Notes under the pieces: generated by a model | Databases searched by the model: none | What the model was told of the DNA's origin: nothing | What the model saw: only the letters and a program-made list of their open reading frames with translations | DNA from: Pedobacter faecalis | GTDB lineage: Bacteria > Bacteroidota > Bacteroidia > Sphingobacteriales > Sphingobacteriaceae | Direction of reading: 5' to 3' | Assembly (NCBI RefSeq): GCF_030182585.1 | Contig: NZ_JARXOW010000002.1 | Location: 1-64,000 of the forward strand | Length of the DNA stretch: 64,000 nt | Shown: one piece after another, positions 61,835 through 64,000 of the stretch | Numbering within the stretch: position 1 is the stretch's first letter | How the letters are laid out: each line of letters starts with the position of its first letter | Translations under genes and position numbers: made by a program

Positions 61835-63730
61835 ATGCAGATCAATTCAATAGAAGAGTATAACGAGACTTATCAATACAGTATTGACTACCCGGAACAG
61901 TTTTGGGCGGGGGTGGCAAATAACTTTCAGTGGCGGAAGAAATGGGATAAGGTCCTGAGCTGGAACTTCTCTGAGCCAAATATTCGATGGTTTGAAGGAG
62001 CTAAGCTGAACATCACGGAAAATTGTCTGGACCGCCATCTGGCCACACAGCCAGACAAACCTGCAATTATCTGGGAACCGAACGATCCTGCCAGAGACAG
62101 CATTACCTTGACTTACAAAATTTTGCATGAGCAGGTGTGCCGCTTTGCAAACGTCTTGAAAAAGAACGGCGTACAGAAAGGCGACCGCGTATGTATTTAT
62201 ATGCCTATGGTACCTGAACTTGCTGTTGCCGTGCTTGCCTGCGCAAGGATTGGCGCGGTCCACTCAGTGGTGTTCGGCGGTTTCTCTGCCAAATCTATTG
62301 CCGATCGTATTAACGACGCCGAATGTAAATTGGTGATTACCGCCGACGGCGCCTTCAGAGGAAACAAACAAATACAATTGAAGGAGGTAATTGATGATGC
62401 ACTGATTGCCTGTCGTACGGTCGACAAAGTGATTGTACTGACACACACCCGTACGCCGGTTTCGATGATAAAGGGACGCGACATTTGGTGGGAAGATGAG
62501 ATTAAGCTGGTCGACACCGATTGTCCGGCAGTGGAGATGGATGCTGAAGACATGTTGTTCATTCTCTACACTTCGGGTTCTACGGGCAAGCCTAAGGGTG
62601 TGGTGCATACCACGGCCGGGTATATGGTTTTTGCCGGATATACGTTCGCCAACGTGTTTAATTATCAGCCAGATCAGGTGTACTTCTGCACAGCCGACAT
62701 CGGGTGGATTACGGGACATTCTTATATTGTATATGGCCCATTGTCGCAGGGCGCAACAACACTGATGTTTGAAGGAATCCCAACCTATCCGGATGCATCG
62801 CGATTGTGGCAAATTGTCGACAAACATAAAGTAAATACACTCTACACTGCTCCAACGGCAATCCGGTCATTAATGAGCTTCGGGCTGGATCCGCTGAAGG
62901 GGGCCGACCTGAGTTCGATACAGGTTCTGGGTTCAGTGGGCGAGCCTATTAATGAGGAAGCCTGGCACTGGTTTGATGAAAATATTGGTAAAAGCAAGGC
63001 ACCCATTGTGGACACCTGGTGGCAGACGGAGACGGGCGGAATCATGATATCGCCCATTGCGCATGTAACGCCGACCAAACCCAGCTTTGCTACCCTGCCT
63101 TTACCTGGTATACAGCCCATACTGGTAGACGAGCAGGGGCAAGAGATAGAAGGCAACGGCGTGAGCGGAAATCTTTGTATTAAGTTTCCGTGGCCGGGTA
63201 TGCTGCGTACCACGTATGGCGACCATGAGCGTTGCCGCCTGACCTACTTCTCGACCTATCCGGGGCTCTATTTTACCGGCGATGGCTGTTTGCGTGACGG
63301 GGATGGATACTACCGGATCACCGGAAGGGTGGATGACGTGATCAATGTTTCGGGTCATCGTATAGGCACGGCTGAAGTTGAGAATGCGATCAACATGCAT
63401 GCAGGGGTAGTGGAAAGCGCCGTCGTCGGCTTTCCGCATGAAGTTAAAGGTCAGGGAATTTATGCATTTGTGATTTTCCCGAATGCTCACAGTGATCAGG
63501 ATTTAACACGGCGGGATATTCTGCAAACAGTAACGCGGGTAATTGGCGCTATAGCAAAGCCCGATAAGATTTTATTCGTGTCAGGTTTACCTAAAACCCG
63601 CTCAGGAAAAATTATGAGACGCATTTTGCGCAAAATAGCAGAGGGCGACACTGGCAATCTGGGCGACATCACGACCTTGCTCGATCCGGCGGTGGTAGAC
63701 GAAATTATCTTGAAGTCGAAGGAAGTGTAA
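61835..63730 (+). CDS. acs: Acetyl-CoA synthetase (AMP-forming)
   Basis: A 631-residue enzyme that activates acetate to acetyl-CoA via acetyl-AMP. ATP-binding loop YTSGSTGKPKGVVH, VDTWWQTETGG, GRVDDVINVSGHRIGTAEVE hinge and the C-terminal KTRSGKIMRR with the acetylatable catalytic Lys are all present. The tryptophan in DTWWQTETG marks small acyl chains. Length matches the family (about 630-650). Monocistronic by appearance. Confidence 0.96.
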   Translation: MQINSIEEYNETYQYSIDYPEQFWAGVANNFQWRKKWDKVLSWNFSEPNIRWFEGAKLNITENCLDRHLATQPDKPAIIWEPNDPARDSITLTYKILHEQVCRFANVLKKNGVQKGDRVCIYMPMVPELAVAVLACARIGAVHSVVFGGFSAKSIADRINDAECKLVITADGAFRGNKQIQLKEVIDDALIACRTVDKVIVLTHTRTPVSMIKGRDIWWEDEIKLVDTDCPAVEMDAEDMLFILYTSGSTGKPKGVVHTTAGYMVFAGYTFANVFNYQPDQVYFCTADIGWITGHSYIVYGPLSQGATTLMFEGIPTYPDASRLWQIVDKHKVNTLYTAPTAIRSLMSFGLDPLKGADLSSIQVLGSVGEPINEEAWHWFDENIGKSKAPIVDTWWQTETGGIMISPIAHVTPTKPSFATLPLPGIQPILVDEQGQEIEGNGVSGNLCIKFPWPGMLRTTYGDHERCRLTYFSTYPGLYFTGDGCLRDGDGYYRITGRVDDVINVSGHRIGTAEVENAINMHAGVVESAVVGFPHEVKGQGIYAFVIFPNAHSDQDLTRRDILQTVTRVIGAIAKPDKILFVSGLPKTRSGKIMRRILRKIAEGDTGNLGDITTLLDPAVVDEIILKSKEV

Positions 63731-63794
63731 AACATTTGCTGCTTTGTCCTGTTGTAGATTTACAGAACCTATTATAAACATAAATCTATAAAAC

Positions 63795-63980
63795 ATGGAT
63801 AAGTTAGAGTTAAAAGGCAAATGGAATGAGATAAAAGGTAAAGTAAAGCAAGCCTATGGCGATCTTACAGATGATGACCTTGCGTACGAGGAGGGAAAAG
63901 ATGACGAGCTTTACGGCCGCCTGCAACAAAAGACCGGTAAAACCCGGGATGAAGTGGTAGACTGGCTGAAAGGTCTGTAG
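63795..63980 (+). CDS. CsbD family stress-response protein
   Basis: A 61-residue hydrophilic protein with [20 protein letters not shown] and a C-terminal [12 protein letters not shown], matching the CsbD family of general-stress proteins with no known biochemical role. It follows acs by 64 bases; a separate promoter is likely but no exact box was seen. Confidence 0.92.
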   Translation: MDKLELKGKWNEIKGKVKQAYGDLTDDDLAYEEGKDDELYGRLQQKTGKTRDEVVDWLKGL

Positions 63981-64000
63981 GCACACTACCGAGCAGAATT

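Noticed and set aside
1..64000. CRISPR arrays, insertion sequences, prophage or integrative elements
   Set aside because: No repeated spacer pattern, transposase, integrase or phage structural gene was seen in any frame.

Overview
The window is a chromosomal segment of a Bacteroidota bacterium, most likely Sphingobacteriaceae (Pedobacter-like). The evidence is two SusC/SusD pairs, a FecI/FecR/STN-SusC signalling set, the gene order parA-parB-DUF5683-dapB-lepB, a bacillithiol gene (bshC), Bacteroidota-only small families (DUF3098, DUF4295, START_2-like, DUF4843, PKD-like lipoprotein), almost no Shine-Dalgarno sequences, and repeated TAnnTTTG minus-7 promoter boxes. Genus assignment is an inference from gene content; no rRNA gene is present. 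Most of the window is core housekeeping sequence. No CRISPR array, insertion sequence, prophage or integrase was seen.

Layout. 0-5.3 kb: secreted subtilase, tRNA-CAU, START-like protein, LptF/G-type permease, ribBA. 5.3-9.8 kb: giant TamB-like protein. 9.8-17.5 kb: tsaD, a small membrane protein, recA, nth, a 65-residue protein, an ECF sigma factor, uvrA and a LysE-type exporter (DNA repair is concentrated here). 17.5-24.5 kb (minus strand): DUF2157 protein plus CPA2 antiporter, then the tightly packed ftsX-DUF3098-uppP-truB-ribF operon. 24.5-30.5 kb: lipoprotein, leuS, orphan peptide-binding lipoprotein, a BtuF-like half protein, an FMN reductase. 30.6-35 kb: parA-parB-DUF5683-dapB-lepB. 35.2-41.6 kb: ROK regulator plus SusC/SusD. 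41.6-44.8 kb (minus): bshC, a malate/lactate-type dehydrogenase and an outer-membrane barrel. 44.9-47.9 kb (minus): rpmB-rpmG-DUF4295-ftsY-rimO. 48.2-58.6 kb: FecI sigma, FecR, STN-SusC, SusD, DUF4843, PKD-like lipoprotein and a TlpA-type thioredoxin. 58.8-64 kb: tyrA and aminotransferase (minus), esterase, acetyl-CoA synthetase, CsbD.

How the genes work together. Two outer-membrane uptake systems dominate the accessory content. The first is controlled by a ROK regulator, which suggests a sugar ligand. The second is controlled by an anti-sigma/sigma pair that reads the transporter's STN domain; it carries surface lipoproteins and a periplasmic thioredoxin but no degradative enzyme. The housekeeping operons link envelope building (FtsX, UppP, LptF/G, TamB, LepB, FtsY), translation (L28, L33, RimO, LeuS, TruB, TsaD) and cofactor supply (RibBA, RibF).

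The observations I rate highest are: minus-7 boxes that lie only 3-5 bases before the start codons of four genes (lptG-like, nth, lysE-like, bshC), which predicts leaderless mRNAs; a matching promoter-plus-leader in front of tRNA-CAU and rpmB; a stand-alone, signal-less half of a BtuF-like binding protein; a bshC gene overlapping a malate/lactate-type dehydrogenase; a structured 105-base intergenic element at 47991-48095; and a tamB frame whose membrane anchor lies upstream of every canonical start codon. I did not find a clearly new multi-gene defence or metabolic system; the FecI-to-TlpA cluster is the best candidate for an uptake system of unknown ligand.
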